Origin: Meconema thalassinum
Lineage: Eukaryota; Arthropoda; Insecta; Orthoptera; Tettigoniidae
NCBI GenBank assembly: GCA_946902985.2
Contig: OX336397.1
Coordinates: 191,708,813 to 191,772,812, forward strand
Direction of reading: 5' to 3'
DNA length: 64,000 nt
Part shown: positions 22,814 through 34,421 of the stretch, piece by piece
Numbering within the stretch: the first letter of the stretch is position 1
Layout of the letters: each line of letters opens with the position of its first letter
Notes under the pieces: generated by a model
The model's input: only the letters and a program-made list of their open reading frames with translations
Told to the model about the DNA's origin: nothing
Databases searched by the model: none
Made by a program: the position numbers and the translations under genes

Positions 22814-22831
22814 CACAAGACACGGCACAAA
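22814..22831 (+). repeat. 18-bp target-site duplication, right copy
   Basis: Identical to 22603-22620. Confidence 0.8.
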
Positions 22832-24181
22832 CCTACAAGAATTGCTGCGTTTTAGTATATCCTGTATCTATAATGTATTGCCTCTGTTGTGATAAATCCC
22901 TACTAGGACCTAGGGAGATCCCTTCTGTATTAGATCGTGCTGTACTCATGTCATTGTTGACAACAGTGCGAGAAGGCTGGGGAACTCTCTCCTTTATAAC
23001 ACATTTTAAAAAAGCATATTTTTATGGTTCAATCAGATTGTTGGTGTGAATTTCCTTTGTAATTTGATCCTCTATTTTTTCTCCAAATAGAGCTTCATCT
23101 CTGCTATTTTGTCAGTATCCCGAGCGTGTTCACCTCATCCTTACGTTTAAAAAGGACCTTGGGCTTTCATTCTACGAAAGGGCAAGTTAGCTAACATTTT
23201 CTTTTTATCATTTCATATTCTCCTTTCGTTAAACCAATGCATTCTGAATGCTGCCATCTGCATTATCCTTCACTCTAAACAGCATTTTCATTATTCTCAA
23301 CTAATTTCCAACAGATGTCGCAATGGTCGGTTCTGTTGTCTGTTACCTTTGGTGTTTCGTCACTTCCAGGTAGCGTCCGTGAAAGGTTTGTTTTACATCT
23401 TGGCTAACTTCGGACCACGATGGAAACTCACGATATTCTCCTCTGCAAATGTACAAACATGAAAAATGACCGCTTACCACAAAATTATTCTTGCACAAAT
23501 CATTCAACGTTCCACTCAATATTATGATCAACCAAATGTAAATACAGACACTCACACGTAAATTAAAGTTAATAAAACTGAAACAAAACAGTTTAGAACA
23601 TCTCTACACACGAACACCCAGCGCTCTGTAGTAATATGCTGTATATCTACTAACTCAAATGCAGTAACGTTTAAAGGCGTCCAAATATGTGTATACTGTA
23701 TATTATCCCCTTATCAAAAGACAATATTCTAAATTATAAATATAACTAATATAACACGGGTTATTTGCTGTCTATTAGAAACATTTTGCGTCAACTATTG
23801 TCGCAGTCACCTGAATCATTTAAAAAAATACAACCGTCATTTATATTTTAGAAACATTATTTTGTATTGCGTAATTTTATTAAGGATATCAATTTACCAT
23901 AAATTTGTATGCATATTCAAAAATCGTTGAATATAGTTTATCAGTTGAAAGACTTTCTTATAATATTTTTAAAGGATATAATTTAAACTCCTGATTAAGC
24001 ATTTCTAAAAAATATTTCCTCTTCGTCGCGAAAGGGTCTCTTAGGAACACGAGGAATCAACAATGGTTGGCATTTCACTTAGCCCCGTTTTCTTTTATAT
24101 CAACGAATGTATTTTGCATTATATTGACCAATAAAAAGTATCTTGTGATCAGTGTGTTTTATTGATAAGGTGCTAACAAAT
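22832..24181. other. No recognisable gene
   Basis: AT-rich. I could not recognise LINE ORF2 endonuclease sequence here, so the CR1-like copy appears 3'-truncated or too diverged. Confidence 0.4.
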
Positions 24182-24776
24182 TGAATGTGGTACAATTATT
24201 GCATCGGAAAAGTTCAACATTGTCTATCTGTATGCCTGGTTTCTTAATGCGAAAAGGTCTGCCATGTGTTGTGTGCTGCAACAAGTTGCATGTCCGCTGT
24301 ACTACGTTCCAAGGTGAATATTTCAAGTCCGATATGGTGCTGTGTTAATGTGTTCACTGAATATTAGTTCAATCATTACTGACAGTATATCAGCCACTTG
24401 TAGAATAACACTGATTTTACCTTACTTGTCACTGGTAAAAAAATTATTACACCAGCAAAAGAATATACTCGAATGGGCCGACCTCTTGTACTGTCTCACA
24501 GGGCGCACACTGCCTGGTCACCTGATTATTCAAAGCGGTGAGTGGGGAAGCAATCATCCCTCATCGGCTGCGTCACGACCGGTCGAAGACGATCGAAGTG
24601 CCTTCCCTTGGAGATGTTCGACTCTCACTTGCGATAAATATTAGCTCAATGGTCAAATTATAGTACCTTTTACTTCAGCTTGATTAAATACGAAGAATGT
24701 TTCTTAACTCTGTGTTTGTTACAAAAACATCCTAGAATACATTTAAATATGTTGCTTACATCTAATGTTTTCAAGG
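24182..24776 (+). repeat. LINE 5'-UTR segment, copy 2
   Basis: Near-identical to 20722-21313. It ends at the same point (…ttttcaaggt) and then passes directly into reverse transcriptase codons (GESQVVGFCQDI). Confidence 0.85.
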
Positions 24777-25939
24777 TGAATCACAGGTGGTGGGTTTTTG
24801 TCAAGATATAACAGAAGTCATGGACACCGGAGGCCAGGTGGACAGTGTAATCATTGACTTAGCTAAGGCTTTTGACATGGTTCCACATGACCTCCTGTTA
24901 CATAAGCTTGCAAATTTGGGTCTTGATGAAAGAGTGGTATTCTGGATCCGGGACTTTCTCCAAAACAGAACCCAAACAGTCAACGTTGGGGGAGTATTTT
25001 CGAAATAGACAAAAGTCACCTCTGGAATTCCATAAAAAAAGTGTAGTTGGGCCATTGTTGTTTCTTCTATATATATAAATGACCTGGCAGAATACTTTAA
25101 ATCGGACGTCAGACAATTCGCTGACGACTGTGTAATATATAGAAAAGTCAATAATCAAGTTGACACTGCGCTCCTCCAACAAGACTTGGAACGTAGAGAA
25201 TGCTGGATTATCCGAAATAACATGAGGATAAGTGTCTTTTACTAACAGCAGAAAAGGGACAATAGCTGATTTTAAATTAGGAAACAAAATTATTCCTCGA
25301 GTGGAGTCATGCAGCTATCTCGGGATTGCCATAAATAAAAGGATACACTGGGGTGAGCACGTTGAGAGCGTTGCTAATAAGGCACAAAAGTCATTATACT
25401 TTGTTATGAGAAACATGAAGGGTAGCAGTATTCAGGCCAAAGAAGTGGCTTACAAATGTCTTGTGAGACCAATTTTGGAATACGCCACGAGTTTGTGGGA
25501 GCCCTACCAATCAACTCTAACGAACAAACTGGAGATGGTGCAAAGGAAAGCTGCAAGATTCGTACTTGGCAAATTCTCCCAAACTGATAGTGTCTCTGAC
25601 ATGCTAAAGTCATTGGGTTGGGAATCCCTACACAGCAGAAGACATAAAAGAAGATTCCAGGAGATGTACAAAGCATAAACAGGGGAGCCGGCCTGGAATG
25701 AGTTGCGAAACAGAATGCATGATCCAGATTATGTGGGTAGGAGAGATCACGAATACAAAATTAGGCCCTTCATTCAAAAAACAAACTTAGCTAAGTATTC
25801 TTTTATAAACAGGGGTATTCAAACATGGAATGAGTTACCTGAAGAAGTCTTAGAACCTTTTCCTAACAGTTTAAAAGTTTTCAAGAAGAAATTAAATGTT
25901 GCATTCAGGGAACCCAGAGATATTATGGAGAGAAATTGA
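24777..25939 (+). pseudogene. CR1-like LINE reverse transcriptase, internally deleted copy
   Basis: ORF2 of a non-LTR retrotransposon starting inside the RT. It reads VVGFCQDITEVMD, motif A IIDLAKAFDMVPHDLL (24850-24900), a stop at 25006, then motif C RQFADDCVIY (about 25109-25139) with intact Asp-Asp. Next come YLGIAINKRIHWGEHV (25315-25362), thumb and C-terminal sequence (ILEYATSLWEPYQ, LEMVQRKAARFVLG), a stop at 25676, and the tail FINRGIQTWNELPEEVL ending at 25939. Frameshifts lie at about 25005-25240. The 3' UTR runs to a tail of aataaataaatataaa near 26010-26025. Together with 24182-24776 it forms a LINE copy lacking ORF1, the endonuclease and the N-terminal RT. Confidence 0.85.
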
Positions 25940-26042
25940 GTTATAGGCAGCATGTAAATATCTTGTTACTACCAGGTTTTGCCTAACTGTAACAGTACCT
26001 ATTAATAAATAAATATAAATTACGCACATCAAAAAACAAATC

Positions 26043-26432
26043 ATATCGCCATGAAGCACAGTGGGGACGGACTTATTTCTTTAGCAGTGACCACCCCTGC
26101 TCCACACAATTGAGATCTGTGAACACCATTCTCCTGAAGAAACGCATTGACAATGTAGGGGCGAGCGCTTCCATCAACGAATGTGAAATTCGGGCCGAAA
26201 TAGTCAGCGAAACCTTACACCTCAGGTGGCCAGATAATATCCTTGTGACGTTTCCCTGTCATGCGCCCTGATAGTTCAAAAGAGAGGTTTGGCAACGATA
26301 AATGATGCCACCGCAAAACATTGCGCCACCTCGTACCTGTCGGTATCAGTCTCGGATGTATTGGTCGTGCATACGTTCACCGGGCCGTCTCCACACTCGC
26401 TCAGATCGATCCCCATTGACACAGGCAACAGA
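26043..26432 (-). pseudogene. Fossil Tc1-family transposase
   Basis: Read on the minus strand the pieces are VACVNGDRSERVWRRPGER (26428-26370), GGAMFCGGIIY (about 26318-26286), then NFTFVDGSARPYIVNAFLQE and NGVHR (about 26205-26130). These correspond in order to Tc1 transposase blocks (RVWRRPGER, GGGSVMVWGGI, the DNARPH block with its catalytic Asp, and FLQEHGI). In the second catalytic block DDNARPH has become VDGSARPY. Frameshifts separate the pieces. It is much older than the copy at 30874 and of a different subfamily. Confidence 0.7.
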
Positions 26433-26639
26433 ACATACCCAATATACACGCATGCAAGAACGACTAACGGACTTGAGATCACTACGACTCTTGCCAGCAA
26501 TATGCAAATGTGTGTGTAAAGATCAATTATCAGCAAGTTTACTGCTCATGAGGGACATGTTGAGCCCGCTGAGCTCATGCTCAGTGATATTTTCTTTGGT
26601 ACACATTTGCAAATGTGATGCACTATCATAGAACGCATC

Positions 26640-29600
26640 CGGAGATCAGCACATGGCCGGATAGGATGAAGGAAGTGTTCTTGACTTCAATGAAATCTCC
26701 GAATTATGTATCTGAGTACTTGTTAATATGTTTCTACTGTTCACAAGGCTCAGATTATTTCATCATGTAATTCAGCATATTCTAAACATTCTGGAGAATG
26801 TATTTTGTCTTATGGTAAAGGTATTTAACGTCACAGATACGCGAAACGGAAGGAGTCAGTCGCTCAATGACTCAAGTATGCACAGCAACCCAGCAGGCAA
26901 GAGCAACTCACAACTCGTCCACACTGGACGTGTATTACAGTCCGTCTTGAAAACGAGGAAATAGTCCGCTCACGAGGCCAGGAATTATCGGTGTGCATCG
27001 CCATTTATTTGAGAACCTAATTGTGTGCATCCAGTGAATATTTAACGCCAGTGATAGCATTGCGAACATTATTGTGGAAATTGTGAAAATTGTTAATCAC
27101 TCAACCATATTTTCGACGTCGTGGAACACCACATTTTTGACCACGAGGTAGATAAAATCAATGTCCGAAAGGGACGCTAAAATTCCAAAGTCTGTGAACT
27201 GGAATTAATTTATGTGGTTTATTTCAACGCCACTACTTCCGAAAACATTATCGCCAGTTACGCGATTATTTTTCGGCCATGGATTACCAAGATTCCATGT
27301 GATTTGTACAGTTATAAATTCTGTGAGATTACGCCAAGTAGGCGCTTTAGAATCTGTGATAAGCAGACACTGAATGGCCTGTTTGATATGAAGTCTGCAC
27401 CACTGTGTAACTTCAGTGAATCATTCAATATCCATCATTTGTGAAAACTTAAAAGCTGTGATTTTTCCACGTGCGTAAAAACACCAAACATGTATTTTTC
27501 GACCGACCACGTGTGTGAAAGAATTCAACGCTTATCTACCATGGGAGTTATGGAGTAGGACCCCATAATGTGAAGGAGCCGTTCAGAGGAGGATTAAAAC
27601 ATGACGGATGACCCAGCGATACACCACGAGGAGAGGATGAACGTATTCGTGCCTGGATAAGAGCCGCTACCATGGAGAAGAAGACATATTTAAGTCGACC
27701 ACGAGGACGCGTCAAGTACCCGGTAATGGATAAGGCTTGTATTGGGAGCCTAGTTTGGATAACCCATTATCTTGAATCCAGAGGATATTTTACCCCTCAG
27801 TTCCGGAGTGAACGAGGTGACGATGCCATAAGTCTGTGAGTCCGTTCCTTCTCTCACGTACGGGGATTTTTGTGATAGTTAGTCAAATCAACCGAAATCA
27901 TCTTGACAGCCAAATAGGTAGGGATTTTGTAGTTTAGCACTCATGCTTTGTCATTAATTTCAGTGATAGTTAGTAACCCTTTTTGATTGGACATGATTCA
28001 ATCGGTGCATTCTATTGAACGTCGTGAGACGTCAGGTCTATTGCTACTAAAACGTGACTGTAGCTGCTGAGCTGCTTTGGTCAACCCTAGTAAGGGATTT
28101 TGTATCTTTCTTTGAGATGATGGACAGTCGTCGTTTTAGTGGTATTTTTTTGTGACGCCTCAATTTTGGTAATTTCACGTCACGCCACTGACTTGCTTAG
28201 ACAGGTCGTATTGGTTGATGGCCAACAGAAGCCATCAGTTTTGTAAATATGCTGCGATTTTTCATTATAGTGTGCTTTGACGCCACTTAAGTTCTTGGTG
28301 AAGAACAAAGTCAGGGATTAACTAGTGTGCTACTTGAGCATCGAAACCTGGACTAATAACGTATCAGTAGCAAACTCAGCAGATGTGATATTTTGTCCAT
28401 TTATTGTGTAATTTGTGTCCAGTGATTTTAGACACAGGATATTTGTTGGTTATGAAAATGTAAATATTACTTGAGGTGACATATCTGTCAAGACAAAGCA
28501 CTCCAAGCGAGTGACATTTCTATCTTTTACTATTGTTAGTTACAGGAGACATGAAGTCTTATATTACTGCGTATTTCCACGTAGTAAATGTGCTGTTATT
28601 TAATGTTATATTGGCACAAGCCACAGGCTAGTTCATATTAGGACTTTCTTTTGAGAGAACTGCTGCCTACAATGATGAAGTGTTTGTTATAAATTGCCTG
28701 ACGCAATGAATGTTGATTGCGCGGAGGGAGCGCAGTGCTAGAACAAGTGGAAGAATTACCTAGAAGCCACCTAGCGCACGGAATTGAGACAGACTGAATG
28801 TAGACCCTTGACTGATGCTTCAGCATCGAGTTACTGTTATGATTTGTATTTCCATTATTTGGGTCAAGGTTGGAAGCCATTTTGTGAAATCAGATATTTA
28901 TGTTCTTGTAGTGGATAACCACCAGAGTCATATGTTTCGATCGCTCTTCATAGCGATTATGTTTAACACTCTTTGAAAGTGTTTTAAATTCATATGAGGT
29001 TTATTTTCTGTTATTGACTAGTGTATGACACCCTGTTTGGAGGCTATATTAACGGAATTTTGTGCTAGTAGAGCACTCATGTCCAGACTCAGTTCTGAGA
29101 CCTTGTTGTTGCCTGGAGGTAACTGATGTGTTTCCCAGGCCTACCCGAAGGTTGATTTGATGTGCCGAGTGCCTCTAACAACGTGTGTTATTGAATTGTC
29201 CGAGCATTAGGAGCTCGTGGAAGGTATTCCGACTTTTATGTAGATGTTATAGCACGTAAATGATCTCGCAGGAGACGCTACTGCTTAGCCCAGGTGTCTA
29301 GGATCGTCAGCGCTATCATCATAAACCTACAATAAAACCTAAACCTACGATTTTATAATCATGAGAGTAATTATTCTAAATGAATCCGATAACAAATTAT
29401 TGTTTTTCTATAATCTTGGAATGCACATTTTGAGCTTGCTGACCGACGCCTTTTGATGTGAATCATTTCCTAGAGGGAAAGACATAGGACAGAATACACA
29501 ATCTTGAAACGACGGAGTTAGCTTAACCATTAGTTCGTACTAGGTGGAGCACGACACTCAAGTAATGCAAGTCGTGGTTATAATTACGCTATCACCAACC

Positions 29601-30430
29601 TAACAAACATGCGCGTAGACGACTTTGGATCCAAATCGTGTAGGCAGGGTTATAATATAAAACTGTGGTCTAGTGTTTTATTTATTTACTATGTGCGTAA
29701 TTCCTTGTATACCTTTCTCTGAGTTGATGAACACATAGTTGTAAGAGTGTCATTAATGTCTTTTTCTTGGCTGTCATGTAGATTTGATGCAATGTTTTTT
29801 TCTTACGGACGTCACCGCCATTAATTTTGTATTCATTGTTAGGACTTAGCTAAATTGATTAAGGTTAAATGTAAATAACGAAATGATACCATCATAACTT
29901 AGTTTTGCTTTGCTACCTTGTTAAATGTAAATTCTGCTATCAACTTGATCTTTTGTAACTTGAGTAGGGTTTCTTTACGTGCCATTTTCCTAGCTTTGTT
30001 CTTGTTACTTAACCTTTTGTATTTAGATCTTTCGAGAGGGTTTAACTTAGTTTACAGTTAGGGCCTGGATCTTTCATTTTCTTCTTTTTTACTAGTTTGC
30101 GGATTAGCCAATACAAACCCTCTGAACTAGCATAGGGGTTTGACTATTTTAAATAAAAGTGTTAACGAGTTTTACTTAAGTCTGAATGTTCTCATTTCTT
30201 AGTTTTGTTGTTTTGGGTGTACTTCTTGGGTCGTCTATGACTATAGCCACCATGTTACCCCAGATCCCCAGGATGAAAGTTTCTCGTGCCGCTCTGGCCT
30301 ATAAGAAGTACATCCGATCCTCTCGGCACATGTATTGGGCAGGTGAGGTGTCTGGGAAGTCACTTCGGTTGTTGGCAACCCTGACAGCTCCTCCTACGGG
30401 CTCAATGTGAGCGGTTAAAGGCACGATGGA
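26640..30430. other. Long non-coding stretch, possibly an old LTR-type element
   Basis: No recognisable protein. The last ~500 bp (29880-30260) resemble 59590-60010 in order and wording. Shared landmarks are 'aaatgataccatcata' with 'aaatgacaccatcata', 'gagtagggt…tttacgtgccatttt' with 'gaatagggaaaatctacgtgtcattct', and 'tagcataggggtttgac' with 'tagttaggggtctgcc' just before an AATAAA. A short frame at 27672-27839 (MEKKTYLSRPRGRVKYP…) is the only mildly protein-like piece and I give it little weight. The shared poly(A)-signal layout would fit LTRs of one family. Confidence 0.35.
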
Positions 30431-30568
30431 TCATCGTGTGTGTATTTAATCTTTCCTTCGTAGAAAAAAAAATCCAGCATGTTGTTATCAAAAAATTCCT
30501 TTCGAAAATGGATTCCTTATGTACTATGAAGGATCAATCCAAGAAGGAAATGCTCTTTATATACTACA

Positions 30569-30871
30569 TGTGCCGACTCCGTGGAGTCGGAGTCGCGCGC
30601 CTTCCTCTCACCCGGAAGCCCTTGGTTTGATTTCCGGCACCGTCGGGGATTTTAGAAACTGACATGAGGGCTGGAATGGGGTACACTCAGCCTCGTGAAG
30701 ACAATTGAGTAGCTGTCTGACAGTGAGGCAGCACCCCGGTCACGAAAACCAAGAATAACAGCCGAAGGGACCACGCGTCCCTCTATATCTGCGGCCCAAA
30801 TGGCAGGGCAGCGGACACTCAGTAGTCCTAGGCCGTTCATGGGCTGTAGTGCCAGGGGCAATTTATTATCA
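30569..30871 (+). mobile_element. SINE candidate (tRNA-like head)
   Basis: Starts with a GC-rich head (gccgactccgtggagtcgg) and has a B-box-like GGTTTGATTTCCGG at 30625-30638 (consensus GGTTCGATTCC). The body then contains phrases typical of arthropod SINEs (ggggtacactcagcctcgtg). The 3' edge is cut by the Tc1 element inserted at the TA dinucleotide at 30872. No target duplication was identified. Confidence 0.45.
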
Positions 30872-30873
30872 TA

Positions 30874-32338
30874 CACACATCAAAAAAAGTTTTGCATCAC
30901 CTCGGTTCCCAGATCTCCGGCATATAGACGTTGACTGTGTATATTGTATCCAAGATACAGTCCCTTTGACTGTTCATAGATGTCACTAAAACTGCTCAAA
31001 GATGTAAACAACCATGCATGAGCAGGGCCTATTAGACGGAGGGGGTACGACAGCCGATCAGTTCCAGTCATTCCACCAGGACGAAGGTACGCTGCTCATG
31101 TTGTCTGTAGTTCTACCATGCCTAGAAGGTCAATACCGCAGTTCGATCGCGTCCGCATTGTTACTTTGTGTCAAGAAGGGCTCTCAACAAGGGAAGTTTC
31201 CAGGCGTCTCAGAGTGAACCAAAGCGATGTTGTTCGGACATGGAGGAGGTACAGAGATACAGGAACTGTCGACGACAGGCCTCGCTCAGGCCGCCCAAGG
31301 GCTACTACTGTAGTGGATGACCGCTACTTACGGATTGCCGCTCGGAGGAACCCTGACAGCAATGCCACCATGTTGAATAATGCGTTTCGTTCAGCCACAG
31401 GACGTCGTGTTTCAACTCAAACTGTGCGCAATAGGCTGCATGATGCGCAACTTCACTCCCGACGTCCATGGCGAGGTCCAGCTTTGCAACCCCGACACCA
31501 TGCAGCGCGGTACAGATGGGCCCAACAACATGCTGAATGGACCCCACGGAATTGGCATCACGTTCTCTTCACCGATGAGTGTCGCATATGCCTTCAACCA
31601 GACAATCGTCGGAGACGTGTTTGGAGGCACCCTGGTCAGGCTGAACGTCTTAGACACACTGTCCAGCGAGTGTAGCAAGGTGGTGGTTCCCTGATGTTTT
31701 GGGGTGGCATTATGTGGGGCCGACGTACGCCACTGGTGGTCATGGAAGGCTCCGAAACGGCTTTACGATACCTGAATGACATCCTCCGACCCATAGTGCA
31801 ACCATATCGGCAGAATATTGGAGAGGCATTTGTCTTCATGGACGACAATTCTCGACCTCATCGTGCACATCTTGTGAATGCGTTCCTTCAAGATAACGAC
31901 ATCGCTCGACTACAGTGGCCAGCATGTTCGCCAGACATGAACCCTATCGAACATGCCTGGGATATGTTGAAAAGGGCTGTTTATGGACGTCTTGACCCAC
32001 CAACCACTCTGAGAGATTTACGCCGAATTGTCGTTGAGGAGTGGGACAATTTGGACCAACAGTGTCTTGATGAACTTGTGGATAGTATGCCACGACGAAT
32101 ACAGGCATGCATCAATGCAAGATGACGTGCTACTGGGTATTAGAGGTAGTGGTGTGTACTGCAATCTGGACCACAAATGCTGAAAGTCTAGCTGTATGAT
32201 GGTACAACATGCAATGTGTGGGTCTCATGAGCAATAAAACGAACTGAAATGTTGTTTGTGTTGATCTCTATTCCCTTTGTATTTAAAGGTTCCGGAACTC
32301 TTGGAACCGAGGTGATGCAAAACTTTTTTTGATGTGTG
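30874..32338 (+). mobile_element. Tc1-family transposon, complete element
   Basis: 1,465 bp with perfect 36-bp terminal inverted repeats (CACACATCAAAAAAAGTTTT…GGTTCC), flanked by TA on both sides (30872-30873 and 32339-32340), the standard Tc1 target duplication. It carries one transposase frame. The identical inverted repeats and single lesion in the gene suggest recent insertion. Confidence 0.95.
31118..32125 (+). pseudogene. Tc1 transposase (DD34E) with one in-frame stop
   Basis: One continuous frame of 335 codons from ATG 31118 to TGA 32123-32125, interrupted only by TAG at 31673-31675 (context QRV-stop-QGGGSLMFWGG). The N-terminal paired-type helix-turn-helix region includes LCQEGLSTREVSRRLRV and RSGRPRATT. 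The catalytic triad is visible: LFTDECR (first Asp), FMDDNSRPH (second Asp) and NPIEHAWD (Glu), with exactly 34 residues between the last two. The enzyme would cut at the element's inverted repeats and reinsert it at TA. The amber stop, probably from CAG, sits between the first and second catalytic residues and would abolish activity unless read through. Confidence 0.92.
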
Positions 32339-32363
32339 TATATATGAATGTGTATTTAGACTA

Positions 32364-32949
32364 CTATGAATCAACATGTTTCTTCAAATTGTTCTTGAAG
32401 GTAAATTTTGTTTCGCATGTATTGCAGGAATAATGTTTAAGACCACTATGAATCATCATGTGTCTCTTAAAATTGCTCTTGTCAGTAAATTTCGCTTTGC
32501 ATGTACCACAGGAATGAAGCTTTTGACTAGTATGGATCAACGTGTGTGTAATCATATTATGTTTCCGACTAAAGATTGCTCCACATGTATCACAGGAATA
32601 TGGCTTTAGACCTCTATGGATCATCATGTGTGTCTTCAAACTGCTCTTCGGAGTGAATGTTACTTCGCATGTATCTCAGGCGTGAGGTTTAAGACCACTA
32701 TGGACAACCATGTGTGTCTTCAAATTGCCTTTAGTAGTAAAATTTGATCCACACGTACCACAGGATTGTGGTTTTAGAGTTCTATGAACCAACATGTGTC
32801 TCGTCAAATACCTTCTCATAGTAAAGTTTGCTCCACAAGTCATACATATATATGGCATTATACGGCTATGAGTTGACGTGTTATCATTTTGATTGAATGA
32901 GGCTACGGATCCTTCTCTGATTAAAGTGTTGTCCGAATTGTGGTTGTTT
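32364..32949 (-). pseudogene. C2H2 zinc-finger exon, six fingers, one in-frame UGA
   Basis: A splice acceptor (ACATTATTTACAG, ending 32950) precedes an open exon NNHNSDNTLIREG…. Fingers run in order: YICMTCGANF…HMLVH, QSCGTCGSNF…HMVVH, a third whose first Cys is replaced by TGA (32676-32678, then DTCEVTF…HMMIH), YSCDTCGAIF…HTLIH, HSCGTCKAKF…HMMIH, and YSCNTCETKF…KKHVDS-stop, which lacks its last His. Linkers are of the H-R-G-L-K-P type. The frame is otherwise uninterrupted through the TGA. It is probably the last exon of a DNA-binding C2H2 gene or a duplicated, decaying copy. The regulated targets are unknown. Confidence 0.75.
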
Positions 32950-33211
32950 CTGTAAATAATGTTTAATGTTAGAACGAGTAAAAGACCTACTACCATTATA
33001 ATATCATAAATCAAATAGAACAACTTCAGATAAATGTAAGTCTACAATAATATTCGGAACTAGTTTCAAACGGGGATTTTTCAGCCCCATATAATTTGCT
33101 TCAGTGAATAACACCCTTATCAATTTCGGTACAATCGTGTTGACCAACTGAAAATCAGTTAATTTCGCTATATTAGATGATCGAGGGAAACGAAATATTA
33201 ATACTGCGGTC

Positions 33212-33402
33212 AAGAGATCTATCTACTGAAAAGTTATCATATGCATATTTAGCAATATGTATTAATTTGCAAGTTTTCCTCAAATACTAGGAACTGAGTT
33301 CGTTTCTACTCTTCAATGAAGTGGTGTTCTTACAGGAAGAAAAAAGCGCTTGTGCATGGAGAAAAGGCTAATATCCACCAAAGGCCGTTACTTATAACAT
33401 CC
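33212..33402 (+). repeat. ~190-bp direct repeat, copy 1
   Basis: From 'aagagatctatctactgaaa' to 'ggccgttacttata'. It is nearly identical to 34240-34421. Confidence 0.85.
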
Positions 33403-33474
33403 AACTTAATCTTTCATCGTCTTGATTATCAGTATAAATAAAAATTCGGTGCTGCTCTATAGGCTACTTTAAGT

Positions 33475-33620
33475 ACGGGAGTTCAGGGACAGGAGGGGTC
33501 TTATCCCAGGGGTAACGGAAGTGGCAACACGCAATCCAGGCAAAATGCCGTGCGTACTACTTTACGAGTAATCGGAGAGAGTCGTGTGAGGGCAAAAAGG
33601 AAAGTGATCTATCCCCTCTA
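33475..33620 (+). repeat. Dispersed repeat X, copy 1
   Basis: Contains 'gccgtgcgtactac', 'gagagtcgtgtgagggc' and 'cccctctat'. Related sequences lie at 34040-34125 (plus, partial) and 48895-49045 (minus). Confidence 0.7.
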
Positions 33621-33699
33621 TCTAAAGGCCAAGACTAATCCCCCCTAAAATAAAAACTGTACAAACCCCCAGGGAAAATAAGAATTTTTTAAAGATCAT

Positions 33700-33925
33700 G
33701 TGAACTAGAGGCTCTTCCAAGATGGCGGGTATTACATACGTTAAGTTAGATGCCTCAATACCCCCTTCCCTGCACCATACAACAATCCCACACCACCAAC
33801 AATCCCAGAATTCCCTAAAATTCTCAAAAGATTTTTCCAAATTTAATCAGATTTAACACTCAAGCCAACCATTGCATCCACTTATTTCTGCTAGGCTCAT
33901 TTGGTCAGTTTCCATTCTCTTCAAA
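33700..33925 (+). repeat. Dispersed repeat Y, copy 1
   Basis: Starts 'ttccaagatggcgggta' and continues through a pyrimidine-rich stretch (acccccttccctgcacc). It corresponds in order to 39998-40215 ('atccaagatgacggtcc', 'accccttccctcacac', 'cttatgccaggc'). Confidence 0.6.
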
Positions 33926-34239
33926 CTTACTTGTCGATATATTTATTATTTGATATTTATGTATTTATTATTATTTATTGATTATCGATTTATCGATTGT
34001 TAATGAACTATAAGGTCACCTACCCGAGATTTCCTAAAAGAGTCGATATCACCCGAAAACCATCCGGAGAAAGTCGTGTTAGGGCTCAAACGAAAGGTCT
34101 CCTTCCCCTCTACGGCTCTACCCGCAGGAAAAATCATTATAAATTTTAGTATTGCATTTAATGAAAAACGTTTCTAAGGGTGAGTGTGGTTCGGACTGGT
34201 TTTTACAAACTCATGTGACATGAGACCTTGCTGCATGAT

Positions 34240-34421
34240 CAAGAGATCTATCTACTGAAATTTATCATATGCATATTTAGCAATTTGCATTAATTTGCAA
34301 GTTTTCCTCAAATACTAGGAAATGAGTTCGTTTCTACTCTTCAATGAAGTGGTGTTATTACAGAAAGAAAAAAGCGCTTGTGCATGGAGAAAAGGCTAAT
34401 ATCCACCAAAGGCCGTTACTT
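34240..34421 (+). repeat. ~190-bp direct repeat, copy 2
   Basis: Second copy of 33212-33402, about 1.03 kb downstream. It lies beside the 3' end of Helitron-like element H2. Confidence 0.85.

Noticed and set aside
26276..26536. Minus-strand hydrophobic frame (LLARVVVISSPLVVLACVYI)
   Set aside because: It overlaps the fossil Tc1 transposase in another frame. The transposase motifs explain the region better.
27672..27839. Short frame MEKKTYLSRPRGRVKYP…
   Set aside because: Only about 55 codons, with weak AT-hook-like resemblance and no homologue I recognise. Not enough to call a gene.
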